Shown one piece after another: positions 22,011 to 33,080 of a stretch of 64,000 bases of DNA. Made by a program: the position numbers and the translations under genes. Location: NCBI GenBank assembly GCA_944989445.1, contig CALYLW010000333.1, positions 491,347-555,346 of the forward strand. Reading direction: 5' to 3'. Numbering within the stretch: the stretch's first letter is position 1; each line of letters starts with the position of its first letter. Origin of the DNA: Ampullaceana balthica. Its lineage: Eukaryota; Mollusca; Gastropoda; Lymnaeidae. The notes below the pieces were generated by a model. That model was not told the DNA's origin. It searched no databases and saw nothing but the letters and a program-made list of their open reading frames with translations.

Positions 22011-23229
22011 ACAAGCAATTGGAAACAATTTTATTATCATGGATGTTTACATCAAACATGTATACTAGACTCAAAACTTGAGTTAATTTAATTCAATTAA
22101 TATTCAATTAATTTTTGTGTCCGTCTACACATCAAAATTTCCGGCAAGACTTGGTGTGGTTACAACTTTTAAAATCTTTACACGTAGCTAAAAATAGATT
22201 ATGAGTTCGTCAAAATAATAGGGCTTGACGCAATTTGGGACGCAATTTTCCATGGTTATTAAACAAATTTTGATCAAAATCTGTACGGAAAATTTGACTT
22301 TTAAAATAAATTGAATTTTTAAGTCAACGAGAGTTATAAAGTAATGTGTAAGTAGTAGGTAAGTGGAGTTTCGGTTATTATGTATGGCGTAACGCCACAT
22401 GACGTCATAGTTGACCTTTGCCCTTATCGACGGCGCGAGGTAATTATTTATGTTAGTTGATTAGTGTTAGACAAGTTAATTAGTGTACTTAATTGCGTCG
22501 ATCGCGTGGTAATTAGTGTATGTTAGACAAGTTAATTATGTTAGAAATGTTAGATATGTTAATTAGTGTACGTGTACTAAATTAAGTATTTGAAACCAAT
22601 TGTTATAAGACAAGTTCATTAAGGTGTGTGGCGGGAAATTCAAATATATGGATTTTAAAGGGCAATAATCGTGTATTTGTATTAAATACCTAAGTAACTT
22701 CCCCTTTTTATAAAGTTTAATTTAATTTTTTTATTTAATTATTTTGAGTATTGAGTGGTTCTCAAAATATTTTTATTTATTTTATTTTTATTATATTATT
22801 TTAAGTGGTTTTCAATGTATTTATTTTGTATTTAATTATCGAGTGGTTCTCAAAATATTTTTCATTTATTTTGAATTGTATTTCATTGTAAAATGGTAGT
22901 TTTTAAAGGTTCTCAAAATATTTTTATTTATTTTGAATTGAATTTTATTTATTGAATGGTAGTATTTAAAGGTTCTCAAGCTATCTTTTATTTATATTGA
23001 ATTGTATATTATTTGTTGCATAGTGGTATTTAAGGGTTTTAATTACGGTTTTTATGGGTTTCGTCTTGTTAGGCGATGTATTTTATTTGGGGTACTCTGC
23101 TGGACAGGTGTTGTTGGTGGTGAATTCTACATGCACTCTAGTTCTGGGGGTATAACCTTAACAGGGAAATAAATTTTCCTTGAATTCTAAAGATCCATTT
23201 GAAGTAACGAAGAAATTATCTAAGTTCAA
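22011..23229. other. AT-rich intergenic stretch with weak repeats
   Basis: From 22440 to 22570 GTTAGACAAGTTAATTAGTG recurs about four times. From 22690 to 23060 a loose unit of about 60 bp with GTGGTTCTCAAAATATTTTT recurs about five times. I see no gene here. Confidence 0.5.
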
Positions 23230-23697
23230 CATCGAAATCACAAAAGGGGCGTAAACATAAAGTTTATCACCTTAACAGAAAAACTCAATATCTGGACAGG
23301 GATAAAGACATCATTTTAGCAGACAGTGAAGACAATATAAGGCGTGGGACGGTGGCAGCTGTTATAGAAGACACGGAAGACTTTAACGACGACAGGGATA
23401 CGATTCTTTCTACAATTGACGTTAGCGACAACACGCAAACAGACATTGATAAAGAGGTCAATGATAATCTGCAAGAGAATCTAAGAAATCTGATACCAGA
23501 GTTCAGAGAAGTAATTTTAGACATCCCTGGCAGAACTACTAGAGGATCAAATAAAAATGTGCTACCTTAAAAAAGGCGACAATTGATTTGAAACTGTACA
23601 CCATTCCACTCCACATGGTGGATGTATTGAAAGATCAAATTCAGAAAATGCTAGTCTTAGGTAAAATAGAAGAGTCGAAATCATCGTATTGCTCCAC
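23230..23697 (+). pseudogene. Ty3/gypsy pol remnant (protease-RT linker)
   Basis: Conceptual translation gives GRKHKVYHLNRK, then LRNLIPEFREVILDIPGRT and, after a frameshift near 23570, LYTIPLHMVDVLKDQIQKM and LGKIEESKSSYCS. This order is that of Ty3/gypsy pol just before the RT: the linker with PGRT, then the conserved stretch that precedes RT motif 1. The fragment stops abruptly where a LINE remnant begins. No LTRs were seen. Confidence 0.7.
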
Positions 23698-24215
23698 AAT
23701 TAATTGGCTTAATAGATGATCTGTCAAAAGGCTTTGATAATAATAATTTAAATGGATACAATATTAATAGAATTCTCAAAATCATTAGACAAAGTTCACA
23801 ACTTTAGTTTACTCAAAAGACTTAACTACTTTGGATTTTCGGGTCCCATAAATCATTGGATCCAAGACTTCCTTGTGACAGAGAGCAAACTGTAATAATT
23901 AATGGATCTAAATTAACACCTATTACGGTTAACTCAGGAGTTCCATAAGTAACTGTTTTAGGTCCTCTAAAATTTATAATTTAAATAAACGATTTAACCA
24001 ACAAATTCTCAACGGGAAAAAAAGTTAGTTTATTTGCTGATAATTGAATAATCTATAGAGCAATAAAATCAGACAAAAATAGCAAAATCTTACCAAAAGA
24101 CAAAAAGAATTAATAAATAGGAAAAATGAAGGACTAGAAATAAACCATGACTAAGAGAAGGATGCAATGTGCTTCTTATAGAAGGAGCGTCTCTAACATA
24201 TAGATAAGATAAAAT
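23698..24215 (+). pseudogene. Decayed LINE of the 60-62 kb family, internally deleted
   Basis: It follows the minus-strand LINE at 60524-62280 by eye: QLIGLIDDLSKGFD, then LLKRLNYFGFSGPINHWIQD, then a motif derived from FADD but now FADN and a stop. It then jumps to the tail TATAGAAGGAGCGTCTC and GATAAGATAA. Many stops and shifts mark it as old. It shows that the GATA-ended tail belongs to this LINE family. Confidence 0.8.
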
Positions 24216-24717
24216 TACTAACAGAAAAAGTACGAAGCTTGAGACGAAGTAGCAGGAAGTTATCAGTAACCTACCATTTGAAAGAAATGAGCGTTGACAA
24301 TGTCCCGTCTATCACTTTTGTTTAAACGTCTTGATTTTCAGAGCACTGGACCTTAGTTCTTTATCTACTATTTACATTTAGTAAACATTAATTGTAATAT
24401 TTTACATCTTTTATACATATAAGACGCATTTGTTGTCTGTCTGGTTGTTTGTCTGTTCCCTAATAACTCAAGATCCAGACAACCAAATAACGTGAAATTT
24501 GGTAAACGTACACAAAATTATACCGGAAAGGTTATTAAACAGGTTTCGTTCCATATATATAAGATACTGGGGGCCGGGGGCCCAAAATGTAATTTTTCCT
24601 TATATGAGCTATATAAAATAAAAATTATTGAAAATTAAGACGTAAAATAATGACGCAAAATAATAAACATTTTGGTGTCGAGATTAACAAGAAGGCGATT
24701 ATCGCCATAAAATAATT
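24216..24717. other. Intergenic; short TE-like piece at 24420-24600
   Basis: TTGTCTGTCTGGTTGTTTGT followed by GTGAAATTTGGTAAACGTAC and ATATATATAAGATACTGG resembles the start of the tandem-array elements (GCTGAAATTTGGCACACGG), but it is too diverged to assign. Nothing else is recognised. Confidence 0.35.
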
Positions 24718-25505
24718 TTTTTGTTGTTGTTGCTTTTGTTGTTGTAGTTGTTGCTTTGTTGTTGTTGCTTTGTTGTTGTTGCTGTTGTTGTTGTAGTTGT
24801 TGTTTTGTTGTTGTTTTGTTGTTGATGTTTTTGTTGTTGTTTTGTTTTTGTTGTTGTCGCTGTTGTCGTTTTTGTCGATGTTGCTGTTGTTGTTGCTCTT
24901 GTTGTTGCTGTTGTTGCTTTTGTGTTGTTTTTGCTGTTGTTGTTGTTGTTGTTGTCCACATCACTTGCTCTGCGACGACAATGTCCTTCATGTTGTTGTT
25001 GCTTTGTTGTTGTAGTTGTTGTTTTGTTGTTGTTGTTGCTTTGTTGTTGTTGCTGTTGTTGTTGTTGCTCTTGTTGTTGCTGTTGTTGCTTTTGTGTTGT
25101 TTTTGCTGTTGTTGTTGTTGTTGTCCACATCCCTTGCTCTGCGACGACAATGTCCTTCATGTTGTTGTTGCTTTGTTGTTGTTGCTGTTGTAGTTGTTGT
25201 TTTGTTGTTGTTGCTTTGTTGTTGTTGCTGTTGTTGTTGTAGTTGTTTTGTTGTTGTTTTGTTGTTGATTTTGTTGTTTTTGTTGTTGTTTTGTTTTTGT
25301 TGTTTTGTTGTTGTTGCTGTTTCTGTTGTTGTTTTTGTCGTTGTTGCTGTTGTTGTTGCTGTTGTTGTTGTAGTTGTTGTTTTGTTGTTGTTGCTTTGTT
25401 GTTGTTGCTGTTGTTGTTGTAGTTGTTGTTTGTTGTTGTTTTGTTTTTGTTGTTTGTTTTTGTTGTTTTGTTGCTGTTGTTGTTTTTGTTGTTGTTGCTG
25501 TACTT
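24718..25505 (+). repeat. Long TTG/CAA trinucleotide microsatellite
   Basis: About 790 bp of TTG repeats interrupted by TTT, GCT and TAG. A non-repetitive insert beginning TCCACATCACTTGCTCTGCG (about 24955-24991) is copied at about 25125-25161, so a segment of about 170 bp was duplicated within the array. Apparent poly-Gln and poly-Leu/Val/Cys frames are by-products. Confidence 0.95.
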
Positions 25506-25566
25506 GCCCCTAGTATACTATAAAGCCGTGACTCCTAAAAAGGGCACTACCGACCCCAGATGGGGA

Positions 25567-25853
25567 CGCGGTGGTCGAGTGGCAGCGCACTGGACTGTCG
25601 TACCGATGGTCACGGGTTCGAATCCGTGTGAAGGCAAGGGTTTGTTCCCGGGGCCTAGGGCGTCCCTGAGTCACCCCGCTCCGAATGGGTACCTAACACT
25701 ACATGTAGTTAGGCGGCTGGGTAATGCGTGGAACCCACAAAGCCGTGGCCTGTGAATGCTGCATCACTTGCCAACAGATCATCTGTCATGGTCTGTGGAC
25801 GCAACTATCTTCTGCATAGAAGGAGCGTCTGTATAGATAAGATAAGATAAGAT
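25567..25853 (+). mobile_element. tRNA-derived SINE, copy 4, complete
   Basis: This is the best-preserved copy, with head GCGGTGGTCGAGTGG, B box GGTTCGAATCC, the full body, AGAAGGAGCGTCTGTATAG and three GATAA repeats. It lies directly after the TTG microsatellite. Confidence 0.93.
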
Positions 25854-25899
25854 GAGCGCTGAAGCGATCCGTTTGCGACGAAGGCAACAGGTCCATTTA

Positions 25900-26735
25900 G
25901 GGAGGTGAATAACCCTAAGGTGGCGGGAGGATAACTCTAATGGGTATATGAAAGTGTAGTAGAAAGAAGACAAGATTTAGACAAAAGAAATGATTTACGA
26001 ATTATGTTCATAATTCTTTCTTTTTTTTTAAAATTATTTTATTTATTTATTTATTAATCATTTTTTCACAAACCCGTTTTGGGTTTTGCCTTGGTTCCCG
26101 CATACTCCCAAACTTGCATTTAGATACTTGTAATGACTAACTCCCAAACTTGCATTTAGATACTTGCAATGACTAACTTCCAAACTACAAGGAAATTAGA
26201 CTAAAACTAACGGTGATAAAAGGATAATAATTTTGCCTAACTTAGTTTCCAACTCTAAATTAAAATTTATGAAACAACCAACATTGGCAAAACTCTCTTT
26301 AACTGCAACCACCCTTAGATTGCGAATGCTCGCTTGCTTCTTACAATATTTAGTTAATGATTGCCTAATCGGGAAAACCTCATACTATTGATGAACAAAT
26401 TATACCAGTGAAGAAATAAGTACTGTTCTACACTAGCCAGTATGTGATATTATATTTTTTTAAAATTAGTATAGCAATAAAACACTAGAAATAAGAATTG
26501 ATGAAATGACTCAATATGTTGAAGATTCATTTGCTGGCTATTTCAAAAACATCTCTGTTTTCTATTTAACTTGATGAATCAATTATCCCAGGAAATGAAG
26601 CCTTACTTATTGCATATGAGCGGTTCTCAAATTTGCCAAGAATGATTATTAGCTAAATATTTGCAAACTGGTTAAAAAGAAGACTCATTATTTCATGCAT
26701 TGGATATGTTGCTTTAAAGAAAAAGGAATACCTCG
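25900..26735 (+). pseudogene. Decayed ZBED5/SCAND3-type hAT transposase, block copy 1
   Basis: The translation keeps RIDEMTQYVEDSFAGYF and, after a stop, the acidic motif LDES followed by IIPGNEALLIAYERF and NWLKRRLIISCIGYVAL. The family's usual text here is RIDDMAEDVE, LDESTxxxNEALLLAYVRF, and later ATDGAPSMTGRYRGF. The last motif is present here as VAIDGVPAMTGRYRGV at about 32376-32430, after 5.6 kb of insertions. Copy 2 is at 49857-50463 plus 54330-54480 and 56330-56395. The transposase is long dead, but the two copies align well enough to give empty sites. Confidence 0.8.
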
Positions 26736-26914
26736 TAATTAGGGTTGTCCAAATTACGGCCCGCGGGCCCACGCTTAAATTTTAACAGCCCTTGGCATCG
26801 TCTTAAATAATTAACTAACTCAAGGATGTTTTCATATTAAGACGAAACTATATTTATTAGAAAAGCTGAACATATAAGACTTTTTTACCAAAAATATAAT
26901 GTTATATGATGGCA
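26736..26914. other. Block sequence with hAT-type GC-rich end
   Basis: TTACGGCCCGCGGGCCCACGC is a hAT-like subterminal motif shared with block copy 2 (about 54500). The rest is shared block sequence with no gene. Confidence 0.4.
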
Positions 26915-27364
26915 AATAAGAAAAATGTAAAAAAATCTTTTTTTTAAAAAGGACACGCTTTTATTTACAAACACTTACAGACTGAAACGCGCTGATCTCC
27001 CCTCCCCTTGATGTAAACACGGGAATTAGGGCTGGAGTGAAACCAGTGAGCCGTGGAGGTCAACTTTAGGAGACGACTATACATTCTAACGTGTCCTTTT
27101 TAAAAAAAGATTTTTTTACATTATTTTATTAAAGTTATAATATTTGTATCCCTCTAGGCCGAATTGAGGCATGGTTCATTGACGCGAGTGATAATATTTT
27201 ATATAGACAAAAACTAAAAACTAAAAGTGCATTTATTTAATTAAGGTACATTCGATCGATCTGAAATTTTGATACAATGCATTGTCATCCACGATCTATA
27301 TGTGGTAAAAGTTTGAGATCTCTAGGACCATTAAAAGTGGTTTAATTTTACGTTACAAGATTTG

Positions 27365-28008
27365 AAGGAAGGAAGGAAGGAAGGAAGGAAAGAAGGAAGG
27401 AAGGAAGAAGGATGGATGGATGGATGGATGGATGGATGGATGGATGGATGGATGGATGGATGGATGGATGGATGGATGGATGGATGGATGGATGGATGGA
27501 TGGATGGATGGATGGATGGATGGATGGATGGATGGATGGATGGATGGATGGATGGATGGATGGATGGATGGATGGATGGATGGATGGATGGGATGGATGG
27601 ATGGATGGATGGATGGATGGATGGATGGATGGATGGATGGATGGATGGATGGATGGATGATGGATGGATGGATGGATGGATGGATGGATGGATGGATGGA
27701 TGGATGGATGGATGGATGGATGGATGGATGGATGGATGGATGGATGGATGGATGGATGGATGGATGGATGGATGGATGGATGGATGGATGGATGGATGGA
27801 TGGATGGATGGATGGATGGATGGATGGATGGATGGATGGATGGATGGATGGATGGATGGATGGATGGATGGATGGATGGATGGATGGATGGATGGATGGA
27901 TGGATGGATGGATGGATGGATGGATGGATGGATGGATGGATGGATGGATGGATGGATGGATGGATGGATTGATGGATTGATGGATTGATGGATTGATGGA
28001 TTGATTGA
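27365..28008. repeat. GGAA then GGAT tetranucleotide microsatellite
   Basis: About 45 bp of GGAA repeats pass into about 560 bp of nearly pure GGAT repeats (two single-base slips, near 27590 and 27659) and a GATT end. The right arm of the host element has only two or three GGAT units at the same place (30727-30744), so the run expanded in situ from a short seed. Confidence 0.97.
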
Positions 28009-28212
28009 TACAACATACAAACAGTGTGACTTAAATATTAAATATTAAAAAAATCTTTTTTTTAAAAGGACACGCTTTTAACATTATCACTACTTTTAGT
28101 TATGTCTCATATATAAGGGATTTATAGTTAAAAACTTTGTTTTTACAACTCTTTTTTAAAACTTATAATAAAAACTCTTTAAAATTCACGTCTGAAGCCC
28201 ACACATCTTTTT

Positions 28213-28621
28213 AAATCCCTTATATTAACTACGCGGCCGCCTTTGTCTGTCGTCATCTCATCATCTCATGGTCGGGCGGGCGGAAAAACAAAAGTCGAAC
28301 TATGTAATTCAAATTCACGGTTTTTTTTCCCCACGTGAAAGTTTGAGTTGACGCTTTGAGGCGACCCATCGAAGATCCGGGGTGCTTTTGTTTACATTTT
28401 ACTTGTCGCGCTGAGCTCGGTCAAGCAAATTGATGACCAGACTTTTTCCCCTCTCCCCCTCCCCAGGGTTTTGAAGCAAAGTTGAGTTAAGACAGATTCA
28501 GTCTGTATGTTTGCCTTGTTTGAAAATAATCAATACTGTTAGTTATGTCTCATATATAAGGGATTTATAGTCAAAAACTTTGTTTTATTTAAATCCCTTA
28601 TATTAACTTCACCGCCGTCTC

Positions 28622-28653
<32 letters not shown>

Positions 28654-30634
28654 GTCATCTCATGGGCGGGCGGGCGGAAAAACAAAAGTCGAAAATGACC
28701 CACTTTGTGTGATCTGATCGAGCTGAAATTTGGCACACGGTCCCGTCTAACCTAACAATGCATCGTATCAAAATTTCAGATCGATCGAACGTACCGTAAT
28801 TAAATTAATGCATTTTTAGTTTATCCTTATATGAGGTATGTAATTCAAAATCACGGTTTGTTATTGTTTTTTTCCACGTGAGTTTGAGTTGACGCTTAAA
28901 CGTCGACCGTCGTGCCGACACCCACTCACGTCCCATCCCCCATTAAAAGAAAGGGGACATCACTCGGTGTCAGTCTGTAAATATTTGTGGTGTTGAAACA
29001 TAATCAATACTTTTAATTATGACTAAAATATAAGGGATTTATAGTAGAAAACTTTGTTTTTACGGGTTTGCTTTATTAAATCCCTTATATTAACTTCACC
29101 GCCGTCTCTCTCTGTCTGTCGTCATCTCATGGGCGGGCGGGCGGAAAAACAAAAGGAAAAAAAAGCCACTTTCCGAGATTCGATCGGGCTGAAATTTGGC
29201 ACACGGACCCGTCTGACCTAACAATGCATCGTATCAAAATTTCAGATCGATCGAACGTACCGTAATAAAATTAATGCATTTTTAGTTTTTTCTTTATATG
29301 AGGTATGTAATTCAAATTCAAGGTTTGTTATTGTTTTTTTCCCACGTGAAAGTTTGAGTTGACGCTTAGACGTCGACCGTCGTGCCGACACCTCCTCACG
29401 TCCCATCCCCCGTTAAAAGACAGGGGACATCACTCGGTGTCAGTCTGTAAATGCTTGTCGCGTTTGAAAATAATCAATACTGTTAGTTATGACTCATATA
29501 TAAGGGATTTATAGTCAAAAACTTTGTTTTTACGGGTTTGTTTTATTAAATCCCTTATATTAACTTCGCGGCCGTCTCATGGGATGGGCGGGCGGAAAAA
29601 AAAAGTCGAAAATGACCCACTTCAAGTGATCCGATCGAGCTGAAATTTGGCACACGGACCCGTCTCACCTAACAATGCATCGTATTAAAATTTCAGATCG
29701 ATCGATTGTACCGTAATTAAATTAATGCATTTTTAGTTTTTCCTTACATAACGTATGTAATTCAAATTCACGGTTTGTTGTTTTTTTTCCCACGTGAAAG
29801 TTTGAGTTGACGCTTTGAGGCAACCCATCGAAGATCCGGGGTGCTTTTGTTTACAGTTTACTTGTCGCGCTGAGCTCGGTCAAGCAAATCGATGACCAGA
29901 CTTTTCCCCCTCTCCCCCTCCTCCCCCCCCCAGGGTTATAAAGCAAAGTTGAGTTAAGACAGATTCAGTCTGTATGTTTGTCGTGTTTGAAAATAATCAA
30001 TACTGTTAGTTATGTCTCATATATAAGGGATTTATAGTCAAAAATTTGTGTTTACGGGGTTTGTTTTATTTAAATCCCTTATATTTACTTCACCGCCGTC
30101 TCTGTCTCTCTCTCTGTCTCTCTCTCTGTCTCTCTGTCTGTCGTCATCTCATGGGCGGGCGGGCGGGCGGAAAATCAAAAGTAAAAAATGACCCACTTTC
30201 CGTGATCCGATCGAGCTGAAACTTGGCACACGGACCCGTCTGATCTACCAATACATCGTATAAAAATTTCAGATCGATCGAACGTACCGTAATTAAATTA
30301 ATGCATTTTTAGTTTATCCTTATATGAGGTATGTAATTCAAAATCACGGTTTGTTATTGTTTTTTTTTCCACGTGAAAGTTTGAGTAGACGCGTTGAGGT
30401 GACCCATCGAAGCAACGGGGCGCTTTTGTTTACATTTTACGTGTCACGCTGAGCTCGGTCAAGCGAATCGGTGACCAGACTTTTCCCCTCTCACCCCTCC
30501 CCCGGGTTATGAAGCAAACTTGAGTTAAGGCAGATTCAGTCTGTAAATGTTTGAAAATAATCAATACTGTTAGTTATGTATCATATATAAGGGATTTATA
30601 GTCAAAAACTTTGTTTTTACGGGTTTGTTTTATT
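28213..30634. repeat. Second tandem array, five monomers related to the 490-bp array
   Basis: Monomers start AAATCCCTTATATTAACT at 28213, 28591, 29078, 29548 and 30072. They end near ATAAGGGATTTATAGTC. They share with the 9-21 kb array the terminal palindrome, GAGCTGAAATTTGGC, and AAATTTCAGATCGATCG followed by TACCGTAATTAAATTA. The remaining sequence is different (CCCACGTGAAAGTTTGAG, GGGCGGGCGGGCGG). The first monomer is shortened. Confidence 0.9.
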
Positions 30635-31505
30635 TTATACCAAACACCTCATAAGCGCCCGCCCAACGTTTTATACCATGGTGTTGTGTTCACGTGGTGA
30701 ACTCATGAATGTCAACAAAGCAGAAGGAAGGATGGATGGATGGATACAACATACAAACATTGTGACTTAAATAAAAGCGTGTAAAAATCATGACGTTATA
30801 TTATTACACGCTTTTGTTTAAGTCACACTGTTTGTATGTTGTATCCATCCATCCTTCCTTCAAATCTTGTAACTTTGAATTAAACCACTTCTGATGGTCC
30901 TAGAGATTTCAAAATATTACCACATATAGATCGTGGATGACAATGCATTGTATCAAAATTTAAGATCGATCGAATTAATGCACTTTTAGTTTTTAGTTTT
31001 TTGTCTATATAGAATGTATAGTCGTCTGCTAGAGTTGACCTCCACGGCTCACTGGTTTCACTCCAGCCTTCGTTTACCAAATTCCCGTGTTTACATCAAG
31101 AGCAGGGGAGATGAGCGCGTTTCAGACTGTAAATTTTTGTAAATAAAAGCGTGTCCTTTTTTAAAAAAATATTTTTTTACATTTTACTTATTTTAACAAT
31201 AGAAATGTTTGATTTTTTTTACAACAAAAACCGATGAAGCTATGAGGTATTTTTTATTTTTAAAAATGATGACGTCAAAATCCAAAAATATATATGTCGT
31301 AATATTGTTAATATTTGTCCAATAAGACAATACAATGAAAGTGCCCTCGGTGTACTTCAGATTTTAAAAACATTTCAAATTTTCACCCAAAACATTCGTC
31401 AGCACATTTTATTTATTGCAAGGTACGTAGAAGAAAATTAACATTTCTATTTCATAACTTGGTTATTATTTACCCACTCTGTCTAAATTTCTAACGATGG
31501 TATAA

Positions 31506-31910
31506 GGGGCTGTCCATAAATGACGTCACGCTATTTTCGCCGATTTTTACCCCCCCCCCACTCATCCCCCATTCGTCACAAAAACTTAGACCCACTTCCA
31601 ATATGATGTCAGAAATCTTTGACCCCCCACCCCCTAAAACTAAAAAGTGATATTTTTTATTTGCAAATGAGCATATTTCAATTCACCTTATTGTCATTTT
31701 AGTATGTATTTAGTGTAAGGCTGCACGCGTGAAGCCATGTCAAATGTCATAAAATAAGTTGTAAGAAATCGAATATTTAAGAGTAACTTTTTTAAAGCAG
31801 CGTGTTTTGACGGGACGTCACAATTTTTACCCCTCCTCCCTCCCGCTCGTCACAAATATCAGGACCCCCCCTCCCCCCTTAGGTGCGTGACGTCATTTAT
31901 GAACGGCCCC
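31506..31910. mobile_element. PIF/Harbinger-like MITE (405 bp, TAA TSD)
   Basis: The terminal inverted repeats start GGGGCTGTCCATAAATGACG and, on the other side, GGGGCCGTTCATAAATGACG. TAA flanks both ends (31503-31505, 31911-31913). Block copy 2 has the empty site (GGTATAAGACATT, about 55600). A 3-bp TWA duplication fits PIF/Harbinger. It contains several TGACGTCA palindromes. Relatives are at 45449-45866 and about 41390-41797, with old remnants at 32980-34290 and 56755-57090. Confidence 0.85.
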
Positions 31911-31980
31911 TAAGACATTTTTTGTTTTAAGTCTCGAAATTCGCGATGGTTGTGTCATATTTTCCACCAAAATAAATATG

Positions 31981-32222
31981 TAGCGAAGTCAATAGTGCGC
32001 TCGCCTCACAAGCTGAGGGGCGTGGGATCAATTCCACGTTAAAGCCACTATAAAAATGTTGATGAATGACTAACGCTAAGAAAGTCCTCCGCTGACCTGG
32101 AGAGGGATGGGCGCCGCCAGGTCTATCAAGCCCGAGAATGTTCTAATCGAAACATTAGAACCCCCTACGACTACGGGGCTATAACGACCACGAGGTTATG
32201 GGACACAACAAACAAACAAACA
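31981..32222 (+). mobile_element. Second tRNA-like SINE family, with CAAA tail
   Basis: TAGCGAAGTCAATAGTGCGC and GGGATCAATTCC, 34 bp apart, look like A and B boxes. The body ends in a CAAACAAACAAAC tail. Block copy 2 (about 55645) lacks it. It differs from the GATA-tailed SINE. Confidence 0.7.
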
Positions 32223-32460
32223 AAAAAAATGATTTAAAAGCCCATACACTGTCTCAACGTATATAATTTTTGTTAGATGTCTTAATCCGACCCGTGCATA
32301 TGTTTACTTGTTGGAATATGGCGCCCTTTGCAAAACGTTTGGATACCCATGCACTATGTATTAGTTTATCAGTAGCAATAGATGGTGTTCCGGCGATGAC
32401 AGGACGCTACAGGGGTGTTCTTGCATATATATAAAATAAGAATCTGCTTAAAGCATTCAC
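32223..32460 (+). pseudogene. hAT block copy 1, transposase tail fragment
   Basis: VAIDGVPAMTGRYRGVLAYI is read at about 32376-32435 and corresponds to the DGAPSMTGRYRGF motif of ZBED5/SCAND3-type hAT transposases. It belongs to the same dead gene as 25900-26735. Confidence 0.75.
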
Positions 32461-32472
32461 AGTACAAGATAT

Positions 32473-32942
32473 CAGTGCTTCTTAAAGTTGTGGTCCGCGG
32501 ACCGCTGCCGGTCCGCACAAGATATAAAGATAGGACAGAAAAGATTAATTATTATCACTTATTTGCAACCATTTAATACTAATATTATAGAGTAGTGCTT
32601 CTCAAACTTTTTACTATGGTGGACCGGAAGGAATTTTTACCATTGCAGGGACCGGTGCACTATTTCTCCTGCACTGAAAATGTTTTCTTTACTATTTAGA
32701 TAACTTCTGCGGACCGACGGCGGATGGCCCGCGGACCGACGCCGGTCCGCGGACCACCACTTTGAGAAGGACTGCTATAGAGTATGTCAATTTTTCGTTG
32801 ATTAACACATAAAGGGAAACACATACAATAAAATAAATTACATTTCGCTACCAAGTCAGTGCAGTGAAAATAGTGCACCGGCCCCTAGTGCAATAACAAA
32901 AATCCTGCCGATTCGCCATACTAACAAGTTTGAGAAGCACTG
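32473..32942. mobile_element. hAT MITE (CAGTGCTTCTCAAA family), outer
   Basis: The ends are CAGTGCTTCTTAAAG and GTTTGAGAAGCACTG. The flanks CAAGATAT and CACTATAT are decayed 8-bp duplicates. Block copy 2 carries the same element at 56422-56704 with CACTATAT/CACCATAT, so it was inserted before the block was duplicated. A second element of the family is nested in it. Confidence 0.85.
32594..32775. mobile_element. hAT MITE nested in the outer MITE
   Basis: 182 bp with ends AGTGCTTCTCAAAC and TTTGAGAAGGACTG and exact 8-bp flanks TATAGAGT (32586-32593 and 32776-32783). The copy at 56422-56704 lacks it (AATATAGAATATGTC), so it came after the block duplication. Confidence 0.9.
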
Positions 32943-33080
32943 CACTATATCATCCATGTCAACATCCTGTTGCCAAAAATTTAAGTGCACTAAATGTGAC
33001 GAGGGGGGGGGTGTTAAATATGTGTGACGTCAAAAATGCGCAACTTTTAAAATAATTGTTCCACCTGGGTATTATATTTT

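Larger units (their letters stand above)
26915..31190. mobile_element. 4.3-kb inverted-repeat insertion carrying two tandem arrays
   Basis: Block copy 2 (about 55020-55060) lacks this segment, so it is an insertion. Its ends are inverted copies of one sequence of about 430 bp: AAAAAGGACACGCTTTTATT at 26945 and its inverse near 31165. Both arms include TGAGCCGTGGAGGTCAAC and CATTGTCATCCACGATCTAT. The left arm has an extra 110 bp near 27085. Between the arms are GGAA/GGAT microsatellite DNA (27365-28008) and a five-monomer array (28213-30634). A single related arm stands alone at 33287-33675. No transposase is encoded. It may be a fold-back-like or Helentron-derived non-autonomous element. Confidence 0.75.

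Noticed and set aside
24635..25513. Poly-Gln and poly-Leu/Val/Cys proteins
   Set aside because: All are frames of the TTG/CAA microsatellite.
27362..28016. Long DGWM and HPSI repeat proteins
   Set aside because: Pure products of the GGAT microsatellite, open on both strands.
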